In this document: positions 28,544-38,400 of the stretch, one piece after another
Position numbering within the stretch: position 1 is the first letter of the stretch
Layout: each line of letters opens with the position of its first letter
Assembly: GCA_946887065.1 (NCBI GenBank)
Contig: CAMPKL010000001.1
Span: forward strand, 1-45,650
Length of the DNA: 45,650 bases
Direction: 5' to 3'
Source: an uncultured Bryobacterales bacterium
GTDB lineage: Bacteria > Acidobacteriota > Terriglobia > Bryobacterales > UBA6623
Notes under the pieces: model-generated
Databases searched by the model: none
What the model was told of the DNA's origin: nothing
The model's input: the letters and a program-made list of their open reading frames with translations, nothing else
Program-made: the position numbers and the translations under genes

Positions 28544-29988
28544 ACGACCCCTTTAATATTCCGCTTCAGCGGTTTGTTTCGGGCATGTCCCCAGCCGTAC
28601 ATAGCGATGCCTGCGGTGCTTGCGAAGGTGAGCATGAGGGCGTCGGCGAAATCGGGGGAGCGTTCGCGGCGGGCTTTCATGTCGTCTTTGGACTCGACCT
28701 GCATCTTGCCGGCTGAGGTGTAGTGTTTGATGCGGACTGCGGCGAGTTCCTTGATGAGCTTGTCGTGGTTGGGGATTTTGCAGTTCTTCTGCTCCAGCCA
28801 TTCGCGCATGGTCCACCACAATTCGGCTCGTAAGTTGACGAACTGATCGGGCTTGAGGGCCGGAGCTTCGCCGACATTTACGGCCCGCGCCGGCAGACCG
28901 AGTTCGATGAGCCGATCGGCTACCCCGCCCCCTACGCCTACTGAGTCGATGAGGATTTCCACTGGTCTTTGGGATTCAGGAAGGGCGTCGTACTTGTGCT
29001 TGACGTGCCCGGTGGTTTGCATGGTGTCCTTGCCTTGCCAGGCCAGTATTTCGGGGTCCACGAACAAACCGCGGCGCCGGATGAGGACGGTGGAGTTCGA
29101 TCCCGATCGTGCGACGTCCAAACCCCAAACCTCGGGAGATTTGCCGATCTCTTGAACGTCTCGCTCGACGGCCGCTTTGATGAGCGACATGGGGATGACC
29201 GTATCGTCGTCGGCTAGGGGGAACTCGCCCAAGACGCGGACCCGGTATTGGTTGGAATCCTCGCCGTACTTGCGGGCGAACTCTTTGATGAACTCCTGGG
29301 AGACTTGTCCGCTTGCCACGCAGTCCAAGCAGGAGATGTGATAGGCCTTCCAGTCGGATAAGAGGTTGTGGGTTTCGTAGAACATCCCCGATGAGCGGAC
29401 GGGGTTGCCGGTGAGGATAGTGATCGCTTCTTCACCGGACATCGAGCCCGCGGCAGCCTCAAAGACCGCTTCGGGGATACCGGACGCCTCGTCGAAAAGC
29501 AGCAAGACGTTATCGGAGTGGACGCCGGCCATCGCCTCGGGCGTTTCCGGTCTAGAGGTTTTCGCGGAGACGAACGACTCCTCGGGGGCGGGCTTGAATC
29601 GGATGCGGTCGCCGGTGATCTCCAGTTCATTCCGAAGCGGTTTCTTCAGCCGCTTGATCCATTTGCCGATTTCCGGCCACAGGGCATCGAACAACTGGGA
29701 CGACGTGGGCGCCGTGATCGCGGTCTTTTGGGGAAATCTCGTCCAGAGGAACCAAACAACCAACCAGGCTAGAAGCGTGGTTTTCCCGACTCCATGCCCG
29801 GAGCGGATGGAGAACTTGCGGTAACGCTGCTTCAGGTCCGGCTTTTGGCGCAGGACGATGTCCCTAAGAACTTCGGCCTGCCAGGGGTGCGGGTTCGCCC
29901 CCAAGATGTCCACTACGAACCCGTGGGGATTCCAGTAGTAGTCCTGGTGGAGTTCATTTAGGCCGGTTTGGAGCGACTGAAGGCTCAA
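28540..29988 (-). CDS. terL: terminase large subunit
   Basis: A 482-residue packaging motor and nuclease. Walker A is RSGHGVGKT (62-70), Walker B is VLLLFDE (161-167), and the coupling motif TGNP lies at 193-196. The RNase-H-like nuclease has D291 (GLDVARSG), D348 (LIDSVGVGG) and the D446/D449 region (SPDFADAL). TTG 29988 is the only plausible start; the ribosome site is weak. It is on the strand opposite to terS and the portal gene, with a repeat-rich 60-base gap to the latter. The C-terminal LKRNIKGVV is shared with the adjacent zincin. Confidence 0.93.
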   Translation of the reverse strand: MSLQSLQTGLNELHQDYYWNPHGFVVDILGANPHPWQAEVLRDIVLRQKPDLKQRYRKFSIRSGHGVGKTTLLAWLVVWFLWTRFPQKTAITAPTSSQLFDALWPEIGKWIKRLKKPLRNELEITGDRIRFKPAPEESFVSAKTSRPETPEAMAGVHSDNVLLLFDEASGIPEAVFEAAAGSMSGEEAITILTGNPVRSSGMFYETHNLLSDWKAYHISCLDCVASGQVSQEFIKEFARKYGEDSNQYRVRVLGEFPLADDDTVIPMSLIKAAVERDVQEIGKSPEVWGLDVARSGSNSTVLIRRRGLFVDPEILAWQGKDTMQTTGHVKHKYDALPESQRPVEILIDSVGVGGGVADRLIELGLPARAVNVGEAPALKPDQFVNLRAELWWTMREWLEQKNCKIPNHDKLIKELAAVRIKHYTSAGKMQVESKDDMKARRERSPDFADALMLTFASTAGIAMYGWGHARNKPLKRNIKGVV

Positions 29989-29996
29989 CGGTCAGA

Positions 29997-30037
29997 TCGT
30001 AGCACGAATTTGTTGATTCGTAGCACGATTCGTGCTA
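29997..30037. promoter_or_regulatory. operator cluster between terL and portal
   Basis: TCGTAGCACGA occurs at 29997-30007 and 30018-30028, 21 bases (two helical turns) apart. The second copy continues into a perfect 17-base palindrome, TAGCACGA-T-TCGTGCTA (30021-30037). It fills the divergent gap between terL and the portal gene and is ideally placed to control both. Confidence 0.7.
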
Positions 30038-30049
30038 GGCTTCCATCCA

Positions 30050-32023
30050 GTGAAGCTCTCAGACGAGGTTTTGGCGGAACTTCGGGCGCAAATCGAGGAC
30101 GCCGAGAGCTACATCGACGGCGAAGTCGGACCAGACCGCGCCCTAGCTACTGAATACTTTCACGCCGAACCCCTAGGGAACGAAGAGGAAGGCAGGTCCC
30201 AGGTGGTCATGCCCGAAGTGCGGAATACCGTGATCGGGCTCATGCCGGATCTCATCGCCGCGTTCTTAGGGCCGGAAAACATCGTCGAGTACGCCCCCCG
30301 ATCACAGGAAGACGCCGAAATGGCCGAGCAGGCCACCGATTTCGCAAACAGGATCGTCCTCGAAAGAGACAACAACGGATTCAAGGTCCTACATGACGCC
30401 TTTCAAGACGCTCTAGTACGAAAGACCGGAATCCTAAAGTGGTACTGGGACGAAACCGAGAAGTCAGAGACCATCCCCATGACCGGGCTCTCCCCCCTGG
30501 AATTGGAAGCGGTAGCGGAGTTGGGAGAGGTTGAAGTCACCGAAGAGTACGTCAGACAGGACGAAACCGGCGAACCGTTCATCTTTTCCGATATCGAACT
30601 CACCCGAACAGAGAAAGACGGCAAGGTCCGGGTCGAATGTCTCCCACCTGAAGAGTTTCTTATCTCTCGGGACGCTAAGGACCTCCAAACCGCCCGATAC
30701 ATCGGGCATCGGACCTACAAGTCCATAGATGAACTCGTGGAGATGGGCTACTCCCGTTCGGTGGTCGAGAGATACGCCGGCCCCACCACGGAACTAGAAG
30801 GAAACCGCGAAGCTCAAGCCCGAAGTATCTATCAGAACTCCCCCACGTCGGAAATGCGGCCGGATTCGGTGAAATGCGTCGAATCGTACTTCAAGGTCAA
30901 AGGCGAACGGCGAAGGATTCTGACGATCGGCGATTCGTGTCACGAGCTGGAGAACGATCCGGCCCCCAATATTGATTTTGCGCTGCTCTGTCCCTGCCCT
31001 GAAGCGCACTCAGCCATAGGATTTTCAACTGCCGATCAGGTAGGGGATATCCAGCGCATTAACTCCGCTCTCATTCGCAACATTCTCGATTCCGCCGCCC
31101 AGTCGATCCATCCCAGAACCGTTTTGACGGATCTGGTGAATATCGACGACGCCATGTCCACCGAAATCGGCGCCCCGATTCGAGTGAGAGGGTCCGATGC
31201 CGTCAATTCCATTCGGGAGTTGGCAAAACCCTTCATCGGGCAGGAACTCCTACCGATGTTGGACGTCATGGCCAGGGAGAAAGAGGACCGGACCGGAGTT
31301 TCGAGAGCTTCCGCCGGCCTAGACCCCGATGCCCTTCAGTCCTCCACGCGAAAAGCGGTGGAAGCGACGATTTCAGGCAGAGAACGGCAGAGCAAGATGC
31401 TCGCCATGATCTTCGCCAATCAACTCTTGCCCCTCTACAAGGGCATTTTACGGTTGTTGGTCGAGAATCAAGACAAACCCCGGACGGTGAGGTTGAGAAA
31501 CAGGTGGGTCACCGTCTCGCCGGACTCTTGGAATGCCGACATGGACGTCGAGATCAACCAAGGCGTTTCCGGGGGAACCCTTCAAGACCGGATCGCGATT
31601 TTACAAGCTGTCGCAGCGGATCAAGACCGGATCTTAGAGACCTACGGGCTCGAAAACCCCGTTGTCGGCCTTCAGGAGTGGCACTACACCCGCTCAAAAC
31701 TCCTGGAAATGAACGGCATCAAAACCTCGGCGAAGTTCTACAAGGACATCGACCCGAATTGGGTACCTCCGAAACCGGAACCCGGCCAAGGCGACCCCCT
31801 CTTGCAGGCGCAGATGAAGGCTATTGAGGCCGAAGTTGCGATCAAGCAGATGGAAGCCGAGCAGAAAGCGATTAAGGACCGCGCTTCCGATGACCGCGAG
31901 CGCGACCGCAACGAAATGGACTTCTGGCTCAAAGCCAGAGAGATGGAGTTCAAGTACGGCGTGAAGCTCCAAGAAGCCGAAATCAGGGCACAAGTGGAGA
32001 GGCAAAGACAACCAGTCAACTAA
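30050..32023 (+). CDS. portal protein, P22/SU10-type
   Basis: A 657-residue portal, the twelve-fold channel through which DNA enters and leaves the capsid. VMPEVRNTVIGLMPDL, HDAFQDALVRKTGILKWYW, GFSTADQVGDIQRINSALIR and SRASAGLDPDALQSSTRKAVE are landmarks of long P22-like portals. A Glu/Lys-rich helix with KQMEAEQKAIKDRASDDRER closes the C-terminus. GTG 30050 (then KLSDEVLAEL) is preferred over GTG 30032 because the earlier start would lie in the palindromic operator. It begins the rightward structural operon. Confidence 0.9.
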   Translation: MKLSDEVLAELRAQIEDAESYIDGEVGPDRALATEYFHAEPLGNEEEGRSQVVMPEVRNTVIGLMPDLIAAFLGPENIVEYAPRSQEDAEMAEQATDFANRIVLERDNNGFKVLHDAFQDALVRKTGILKWYWDETEKSETIPMTGLSPLELEAVAELGEVEVTEEYVRQDETGEPFIFSDIELTRTEKDGKVRVECLPPEEFLISRDAKDLQTARYIGHRTYKSIDELVEMGYSRSVVERYAGPTTELEGNREAQARSIYQNSPTSEMRPDSVKCVESYFKVKGERRRILTIGDSCHELENDPAPNIDFALLCPCPEAHSAIGFSTADQVGDIQRINSALIRNILDSAAQSIHPRTVLTDLVNIDDAMSTEIGAPIRVRGSDAVNSIRELAKPFIGQELLPMLDVMAREKEDRTGVSRASAGLDPDALQSSTRKAVEATISGRERQSKMLAMIFANQLLPLYKGILRLLVENQDKPRTVRLRNRWVTVSPDSWNADMDVEINQGVSGGTLQDRIAILQAVAADQDRILETYGLENPVVGLQEWHYTRSKLLEMNGIKTSAKFYKDIDPNWVPPKPEPGQGDPLLQAQMKAIEAEVAIKQMEAEQKAIKDRASDDRERDRNEMDFWLKAREMEFKYGVKLQEAEIRAQVERQRQPVN

Positions 32024-32032
32024 GGAGACCCC

Positions 32033-32164
32033 ATGGCAGAGAAGAAAACTCAGCGAGTTACCGGGCGCCAAGTGCGCGAAGCCGCCGAGAAGGCGGGGAA
32101 GAAGGCCCCCGGCCCCGATAAGGCCGAGCAGGACAAGGCGGTTAACGCCGCTGGCCAGCGATGA
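32033..32164 (+). CDS. 43-residue basic protein
   Basis: A short Lys/Ala-rich protein (MAEKKTQRVTGRQVREAAEK, then AEQDKAVNAAGQR) with AAGGAG seven bases upstream of ATG 32033. Its stop overlaps the next ATG. Gene size, ribosome site and coupling support it; function unknown. Confidence 0.65.
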   Translation: MAEKKTQRVTGRQVREAAEKAGKKAPGPDKAEQDKAVNAAGQR

Positions 32165-32457
32165 ACCAGGAACGGCTCAAGGAACAAGTCATCGACTCAG
32201 AGCGCGTTGCGTTCTTCACTGAGTCGGACGTGTTTCAACGAGCCGTCGGCGAAGTCGAAGCGGACATTTTGAAGGCCTTCAAAGACACGCACGGGACCCG
32301 AGAGACCCGAGAGGAAGCCTACCGGCTCCAAACGACTCTGGGAATGCTCTGCGCCAAGCTCCAAGGCCGCATTAACGACGGGAAGGTCGCGCAATCGCTC
32401 CTAGAGAAGATCGCGGCCAAGTTGAAACAAAGTCCTTTCTTACGAAAGGTGGTTTGA
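32161..32457 (+). CDS. small helical protein between portal and scaffold
   Basis: A 98-residue, entirely helical protein (LKEQVIDSERVAFFTESD, then REEAYRLQTTLGMLCAKLQG). Small proteins of this shape often lie between portal and scaffold genes in podoviruses; their role is unknown. It follows the 43-residue gene with ATGA overlap. Confidence 0.65.
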   Translation: MNQERLKEQVIDSERVAFFTESDVFQRAVGEVEADILKAFKDTHGTRETREEAYRLQTTLGMLCAKLQGRINDGKVAQSLLEKIAAKLKQSPFLRKVV

Positions 32458-32467
32458 GGTATAAAGT

Positions 32468-33448
32468 ATGGCAGACACGCCCGGATATCCTGCGGGAACC
32501 GGAATGACGGAAGCCGAGGCCGTCGAAGCGATCTTGTTTCAAGGGACCGGAGACGACACCCAAGAGCAGAGCGACGACGCCGAAACGGAAGCCGCCGAGG
32601 ACGAAGACGGAGAATCCGAAGCTGAGGAAGCCGAGGACCCTGAATCGACCGATGACGAGGCTGAAGACCCCGACGAAGAGGAAACCGAAGAGCCCGACGA
32701 GGCCCCTGATTTATTCACCGTCAAGATCGAAGGTGAAGAAAAGCAGGTTACCCGAGACGAGCTGATCGCCGGTTACCAACTACAGTCGGTCGCAACGCGG
32801 AGGATGATGGCCGCAGCGGAGGAGCGAAAAGCTCTCGCGGTCGAATCCGACGCAGTGAAGGCGGAACGAGCCCAGTACGCAGCGGGCTTGGAAAAGTTCT
32901 TGCAGCAGATCGAAGCTGCCGGACAGATCGCCGAACCGGATTGGGACAAGGTTGCAGCGGGGGACCCGGAAGCGATAGCCGCACATGGCCGCTACGTGGT
33001 CCGCCAGCGCCAATTCGAAAACGCGAGAGCCGAACAACAAAGAGTTCAAGCCCTCCAGGAACGAGACGCGCAAACCGCACGCCAGAAGGCCGTCCAGGAA
33101 AGCCTAGACCGCCTCAAGGAAAGCCACCCCGAATGGAAGGATGCAGCGAAGTGGGACAAGGACTACAAGTCCATCCTGGCCTACGCCGTTGACGAAGGCT
33201 TTGAGCCGGAAGTCATCAACAACATCTACGATCACCGGATCATCAAGATTCTCAACAAAGCCAGACGCTTTGATGAGCTTCAGAAGCGATCGCAGGGGAA
33301 AACGAAACAGCGCCAAGGCAAGCCCCTAAAGGCAGGCCCGAAACGCGCCCCTGAAAACCCCAAGCTGAAAACTGCCGAGGAGAGGTTCCGCCAGGCCGGC
33401 GACATTCACAGTGCCGTCGAGCTTTACCAACTTCAGTCAAAGAGGTAG
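32468..33448 (+). CDS. scaffolding protein
   Basis: A 326-residue protein with a very acidic N-terminus (runs of Glu/Asp at about residues 25-85), a central Ala/Glu/Arg coiled coil and a basic tail (GKTKQRQGKPLKAGPKRAPE). This layout and its place directly before the capsid gene are typical of scaffolds, which guide procapsid assembly through a basic C-terminal helix. GAGGT lies upstream of ATG 32468. Confidence 0.82.
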   Translation: MADTPGYPAGTGMTEAEAVEAILFQGTGDDTQEQSDDAETEAAEDEDGESEAEEAEDPESTDDEAEDPDEEETEEPDEAPDLFTVKIEGEEKQVTRDELIAGYQLQSVATRRMMAAAEERKALAVESDAVKAERAQYAAGLEKFLQQIEAAGQIAEPDWDKVAAGDPEAIAAHGRYVVRQRQFENARAEQQRVQALQERDAQTARQKAVQESLDRLKESHPEWKDAAKWDKDYKSILAYAVDEGFEPEVINNIYDHRIIKILNKARRFDELQKRSQGKTKQRQGKPLKAGPKRAPENPKLKTAEERFRQAGDIHSAVELYQLQSKR

Positions 33449-33451
33449 GCA

Positions 33452-34417
33452 ATGGCGATTAAAACGAACACTTTCATTACCCCGAGTGCCGTGGGTAACA
33501 GGGAGCAGCTCGCGGATTTCATCTCGAACATCTCCCCCAAAGAAACCCCCTTCATGTCGAGCGTTGCCAAGAAAGGCAAGCCGGCAATGGGCGTTTTCGA
33601 TGAGTGGCAACAGGACTCTCTTGCGGCGGCTGCTCAGAACAAGCAGATCCAAGGCAACGATTACGACTCCGGCACGCTTACGGCTGTTGTGCCGACCGTC
33701 CGCGTCGGCAACTACACGCAGATCTCCAGCAAGACGCTGATCGTCTCGCGTACTCAGGACAAGGCGCAAAAGGCTGGCCGCGGCAAGGAAGTCGCGTACC
33801 AGGAAGTCAAGGCAATGGCCGAACTGAAGCGCGACATGGAGTTCGGCTTCCTCGGCAATTACGCCGCAGTCGCCCCGGCTTCGGGTACGGCTCCGGTTTC
33901 CGCTGGGCTCAAGGCTTGGCTCAAGACCAACACGGTGTTTGAGTCGGCGGGCTCGGACCCGTCCTACACCACCATCCCCAACGACCCGCGCGATGCGGGA
34001 ACGGCTGACGCTTTCGCTGAAGCGGACGTGAAAGAAGTCATGCGCGAAATCTGGACCTCGGGCGGCAACGCTTCCGTGGCTCTGATGGGCGCCGTCCAGA
34101 AGGTCGCCTTCTCGGCCTTCACCGGCATTGCGGAGATCCGCAAAGACGCTCCGGGAACCAAGCAAGCGACCATCATGGGCGCGGCTGACGTGTACGTTTC
34201 CGACTTCGGAACGGTCACGGTTGTTCCTGACCGGTTCTGCCCTGCGGACTGCGCCTACTTCCTCGATCCCGACTTTTGGGAAATCGGCTACTTCGATGAA
34301 CCGAAGTGGGACGACCTCGCCAAGACCGGCGATGCAACCAAGCGGCTGCTCGTTACCGAGTACGTTCTCCGCGCCAAAAACGAAGCCTCCAGCGGCATCG
34401 TTACCGACCTGACCTAA
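33452..34417 (+). CDS. major capsid protein, DUF5309/SU10-like
   Basis: A 321-residue capsid protein. The N-arm motif REQLADFISNISPKETPFMS at 17-36, followed by W52-QQDSL and VGNYTQISSKTLIVSRTQDK, identifies the DUF5309/SU10 major capsid family with the HK97 fold. The later part (SVALMGAVQKVAFSAF, then YVSDFGTVTVVPDRF, then LVTEYVLRAKNEAS) is also typical. GAGG lies upstream of ATG 33452, and a GC-rich hairpin follows the stop. A 15-base stretch of the N-arm codons is repeated in the small gene at 26967-27209. Confidence 0.92.
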   Translation: MAIKTNTFITPSAVGNREQLADFISNISPKETPFMSSVAKKGKPAMGVFDEWQQDSLAAAAQNKQIQGNDYDSGTLTAVVPTVRVGNYTQISSKTLIVSRTQDKAQKAGRGKEVAYQEVKAMAELKRDMEFGFLGNYAAVAPASGTAPVSAGLKAWLKTNTVFESAGSDPSYTTIPNDPRDAGTADAFAEADVKEVMREIWTSGGNASVALMGAVQKVAFSAFTGIAEIRKDAPGTKQATIMGAADVYVSDFGTVTVVPDRFCPADCAYFLDPDFWEIGYFDEPKWDDLAKTGDATKRLLVTEYVLRAKNEASSGIVTDLT

Positions 34418-34422
34418 CCCTG

Positions 34423-34442
34423 AGGGGGGCTTCGGCCCCCTT
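34423..34442 (+). terminator. hairpin after the capsid gene
   Basis: AGGGGGGC and GCCCCCTT pair around a TTCG tetraloop (eight pairs, one G-T). The T-run after it is short (TTCCCC), so it may only weaken read-through or protect the abundant capsid mRNA 3' end. Confidence 0.6.
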
Positions 34443-34457
34443 CCCCCTGGAGAACGG

Positions 34458-34799
34458 ATGGACCTCAAGTCACGGTCGAACGGCGGGCAACTTCTCTCTC
34501 AAGACGCAGAGGGGAAGACCGCGAGCTATTACCACCAAGACCCCGTAACAGGGCAAACGATCATCGAGGACGTGTCGGACGTTACCGACATCATCGAGGA
34601 CAACAAAGCCCAGTACAACCGCCACGATGAGCGGAGCAGGTGGAGACATGACGGCGGGCAGAACCACGTCGCCAGAATCCCCTTGGATATCTACTACTCG
34701 CTGGAGTTCCAGAAGATCCTACGGGATCAAGTAGCCCTGAAAAAGTGGCTTAACGACTACTTCAACCGCGCTCATAGAACGCGGCCTGGGAGGGTCTAA
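34458..34799 (+). CDS. conserved small head protein
   Basis: A 113-residue protein. IIEDVSDVTDIIEDNKAQYN, RWRHDGGQNHVARIPLDIYY, LKKWLNDYFN and a final RTRPGRV form a pattern I recall immediately after SU10-like capsid genes. It is probably a capsid-associated or head-completion protein. GGAG lies five bases upstream of the ATG. Confidence 0.7.
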   Translation: MDLKSRSNGGQLLSQDAEGKTASYYHQDPVTGQTIIEDVSDVTDIIEDNKAQYNRHDERSRWRHDGGQNHVARIPLDIYYSLEFQKILRDQVALKKWLNDYFNRAHRTRPGRV

Positions 34800-35420
34800 G
34801 TGCCGCTGACGACGTACAGCGAGCTTCAGGCCTCGATCGCCGGCTGGTTGAACCGCGGCGACTTGACCGAGCCCATTAAGGACTTCATTGCCCTTGCTGA
34901 ATCCCGGTTTCAGGACAAGTTGCGAGCCAGGGAGATGATCGTCCGCGACACGCTGGCGGTCTCTTCTCAGTACACCGCCCTGCCTGAGAGTTTCGTGGAG
35001 ATGCAGCAGGTTTCCATTGCGAGCCCCTACAAGAAACTCGGCCTGCTCAACAACGAACAGATGGCAGAGCAAAGAGAACGAACGATCGACGTTCCCGGTA
35101 TCCCCTCCGATTTCGCAGTGGTTGGTTCGGAACTTGAGATTTCCCCGACCCCTGGGACAGCGACGACGTTGAACCTCGTTTTCTTCGAGAAGATCACCCC
35201 GCTCTCTGCGGCTGCTCCGACGAATTGGCTGTTGACGAAGTACCCCGATCTGTACTTGTTCGGAGCGTTGATTTCCTCAGCCCCTTACTTGCATGACGAC
35301 AGCAGATTTCAACTGTGGGTCACCGCCCATGACGCCCGCTTGGAAGAGATCAACCAAACAGGGCGAGCGGCGAAGTATTCCGGCGCCACGCCCCGGCAGA
35401 AGTTGAGGCCAATGGGATGA
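34800..35420 (+). CDS. head-tail adaptor, P22 gp4-like
   Basis: A 206-residue protein. TYSELQASIAGWLNRGDLTE, FIALAESRFQDKLRAREM, YTALPESFVEMQQV and AALYLFGALISSAPYL-like text mark the adaptor family that binds beneath the portal ring. It starts on GTG directly after the previous stop, with GGGAGGG upstream. It completes the head and receives the tail. Confidence 0.82.
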   Translation: MPLTTYSELQASIAGWLNRGDLTEPIKDFIALAESRFQDKLRAREMIVRDTLAVSSQYTALPESFVEMQQVSIASPYKKLGLLNNEQMAEQRERTIDVPGIPSDFAVVGSELEISPTPGTATTLNLVFFEKITPLSAAAPTNWLLTKYPDLYLFGALISSAPYLHDDSRFQLWVTAHDARLEEINQTGRAAKYSGATPRQKLRPMG

Positions 35421-38400
35421 GAAAACTTCTACTCGCACTCTTACTGACTGTCCCGGCTTTCGCCCAAACCAACCCGGTTACTGCGGCGTTTCCTGGGGCG
35501 GTGGTCACCGATGACCAACTGACCTACCAAGACGACTTCGGCTCGACGACTCTTTCGGCTTCCGTAGGGGCTTCGGATCTGACGATCTTCATCACTTCCG
35601 CAGCGGGGTTCTTGGAGCCTTCTGTTATCTCGGTTTGCCCTGTAGGGGAATGCTCTTCAGGGAACTACGCGAATGCCGAACTGATGATGGTAACCGGCAT
35701 CTCGGGGACGACTCTCACCATCGCTTCAACCGGAAGGGAACTAGGGCAAGACTGCATCGGCTCAGCCACGGGAAAGACTTTCGCCATCGGCTCGGTGGTT
35801 GAACTAGTCCCTTCCTCGTGCGCTCACAACCGGCTGGCGGCGGAAGTCAAGGCGATTGAAACCGCGCTGGGAGCGAACCTGGCGAACGTCGTTGAAGCCG
35901 CTGATTTCGACACCGAAGCGGAACTCGAAACCCTTCTAACCGACGTAACGAACCTGATCGTCTCCACCGAGATCGACACGGTTGCGGAACTTGAGGCGTT
36001 AGCGGGCGCGGTGAACCTGATCGCCTCAACCGAAGTTGACACGATTGCGGAATTAGAGGCTCTGTTGGGCGCGGTGAATGTCCTGCTCTCGACGGAGATC
36101 GACACTTCGGCGGAAGTGGCCGCAGTCCTGGGAGACGAGACCGGCACGGGGTCAGTGGTTTTCAACATCGCCCCGAACCTCCAAGGGGTAATCGACGGCA
36201 CCGGCACAGCGGTGGACGATGACGACTGTACAGGCCAGCAGGGCGAGTATTGGTTCGATTCGACGGACGGTCAATTTGAGTTCTGCAATGCCAACACGGG
36301 AGCGCCTTCGGTTCCTGGAACCGGGGGCGGCGGCGGCGGGGCTCCTACCGACGTTACGTACCTCGTCAGTTCCTCTGACGTCACTCTCACGAATGAAGTA
36401 GTCGTCAACGATGAAGCGACTCTCGAATCGGCTCTTGGGGCCATTGATGTTGTTGTTTCGACCGAAGTAGACACCCAAGCCGAAGCCGAGGCGCTGTTTA
36501 ATGCCGACTTTGAAGCCGACGACCTCTCGGATGATGATGCCGGAGACCTGCCCTTCACCCCTGCGGGGACCATCGCGGCAACGGACGTACAAGCAGCGAT
36601 TGAGGAAGTCGCCTCAGAAGCCGGCGGCTCCGGGTCTTCGATCAACGTCGAGGAGAACAACACCGAGGTTATCTCGTCAGCGAACCTAACCGGGATTGAC
36701 TTTCTTGGGGCGGACTTCGATGTCACGGACGACACGAACGAAGCGAACGTAGCCGTTGCGGCCGCCATCGCCCGCGACTCCGAAGTGACCTCAGCCGTTA
36801 ACGCTGCGGTCTCGGGAACAGCCAACTTCCTGGCCTACTTCAACGGGACGAACAGCGTTATTTCGAGTTCCATCGGCGTGGCCGCGAACACGATCACGCT
36901 GCCGGTCACGACGGGGCAACTCATCTTCGGCGACGGGGATACCTACCTTTACGAAAACACCGATGACTCGGTGCGCTGGCGCACGGGCGGCACTGACCGG
37001 TTTTTCATCACTGACACATCGGTGACCTCCCTCACTACGGGAGCGTTCGCCTTGCGGACTCCTGCGGGGGGTGTATCGGCGGCGACGTACGGTTTCGCGG
37101 GTGATATCGACAACGGCCTCTACTACATCGGGACGAACAACTGGGCCGCGTCAGCAGCCGGAACCAAGATCATCGACTATCAGACGGCGCAAGTCGGCTA
37201 TCTGACGACCTTGGGATTCTTCAGCGCAGCGGCCCCCACGACGGACGCAGCGGGCGAGGCCGGATTCGACAACAACGCTTGGGCGGCATCACGCGGAGCC
37301 TTGGCAGTATTTGACGGCACGGCCATCACGAACCTTGTCGGCACCCTGGCCAGCGACACCCCGACGAACGGCCAAGTGCCGAAATGGAACACCGGCGGCA
37401 CGATCACATGGGAAGACGACACGACCGGCGGCGGCGGGGCGTTGAACGACCTCACGGACGTGGACACGACTGGGCAGACTACCGGCGACTTTCTAGGCTA
37501 CGACGGCACGGACTGGGGACCTGCGGAGGTTGCGACCCCGGATAACACGATTGCGCTGGAGAACAAGACCATCGACGGCGGAGCTCCGAGGACGACCACA
37601 ACGACGTTGCCCACCGGTGCGAATGAGATGCCGATGTGTCGGCATGAGGATGACGTTACGTCGTTGACCGGCGTTGCTGATGGTGTGGCCTGCTTCGAGG
37701 AAGACTCGAATATCGTTTACGTTTGCGAGAGCCCGGAAGGGATCGCAGGGGTGTGTGACGCGGCGGGCGAATGGACGGCTCAGAGTGCAGCTGCTTCCGA
37801 AGTCAACGACCTCGAAGGCGACGGCGCTAGCGGGATTGCGACGACGGAAATCCCTATCGGCACCGGGGCGGGAACGGTAGCCTACGCGGCCCTCTCCGGT
37901 GATGCCACGATGACCAACGCGGGCGTCGTGACGGTCGCAAACGACTCGCATACACATGGGGCATCGACCCTCGGTACGGATTCGGTTTCGGCGGACGAGT
38001 TGAACGCTACCGGCGTGGAGGCTGAGCTTGAGGCCGTTCTTGAAGTCGATTCGCTCCAAGGCAACCTCGGAGTCGCGCATCTTAATAGCGGAACCTCGGC
38101 AAGCTCCTCAACCTTCTGGCGCGGCGACGGCACCTGGGCGACTCCTGCGGGCGGCGGTTCCTCCACCGAGTACGAAGTCTACCCGCTCGCTTCCGAGGAA
38201 GGTTCAGCAAGCACGACCGGCGCGGGCGTTGCTCTAGGCACAACCGGCGGTTGCACAATCAGTCACAACTTAGGCGTCAACTCCTACATCGCGTGCGATG
38301 CGACAGCGGATGAGGCTTGGACCTTTGAATGGATGATCCCCCCGAACTGGGACGGAACGAATCTCGACATTCATCTGGCAAACGAATGGGGCTCATCGAC

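Noticed and set aside
30032..30049. Portal start at GTG 30032
   Set aside because: It would place the start inside the perfect palindrome and adds residues unlike portal N-termini; GTG 30050 begins KLSDEVLAEL. It remains possible.
33437..34468. A 343-codon frame antisense to the major capsid gene
   Set aside because: The sense frame is a clear capsid protein with a good ribosome site. The antisense frame has no motif and simply mirrors GC-rich codons.
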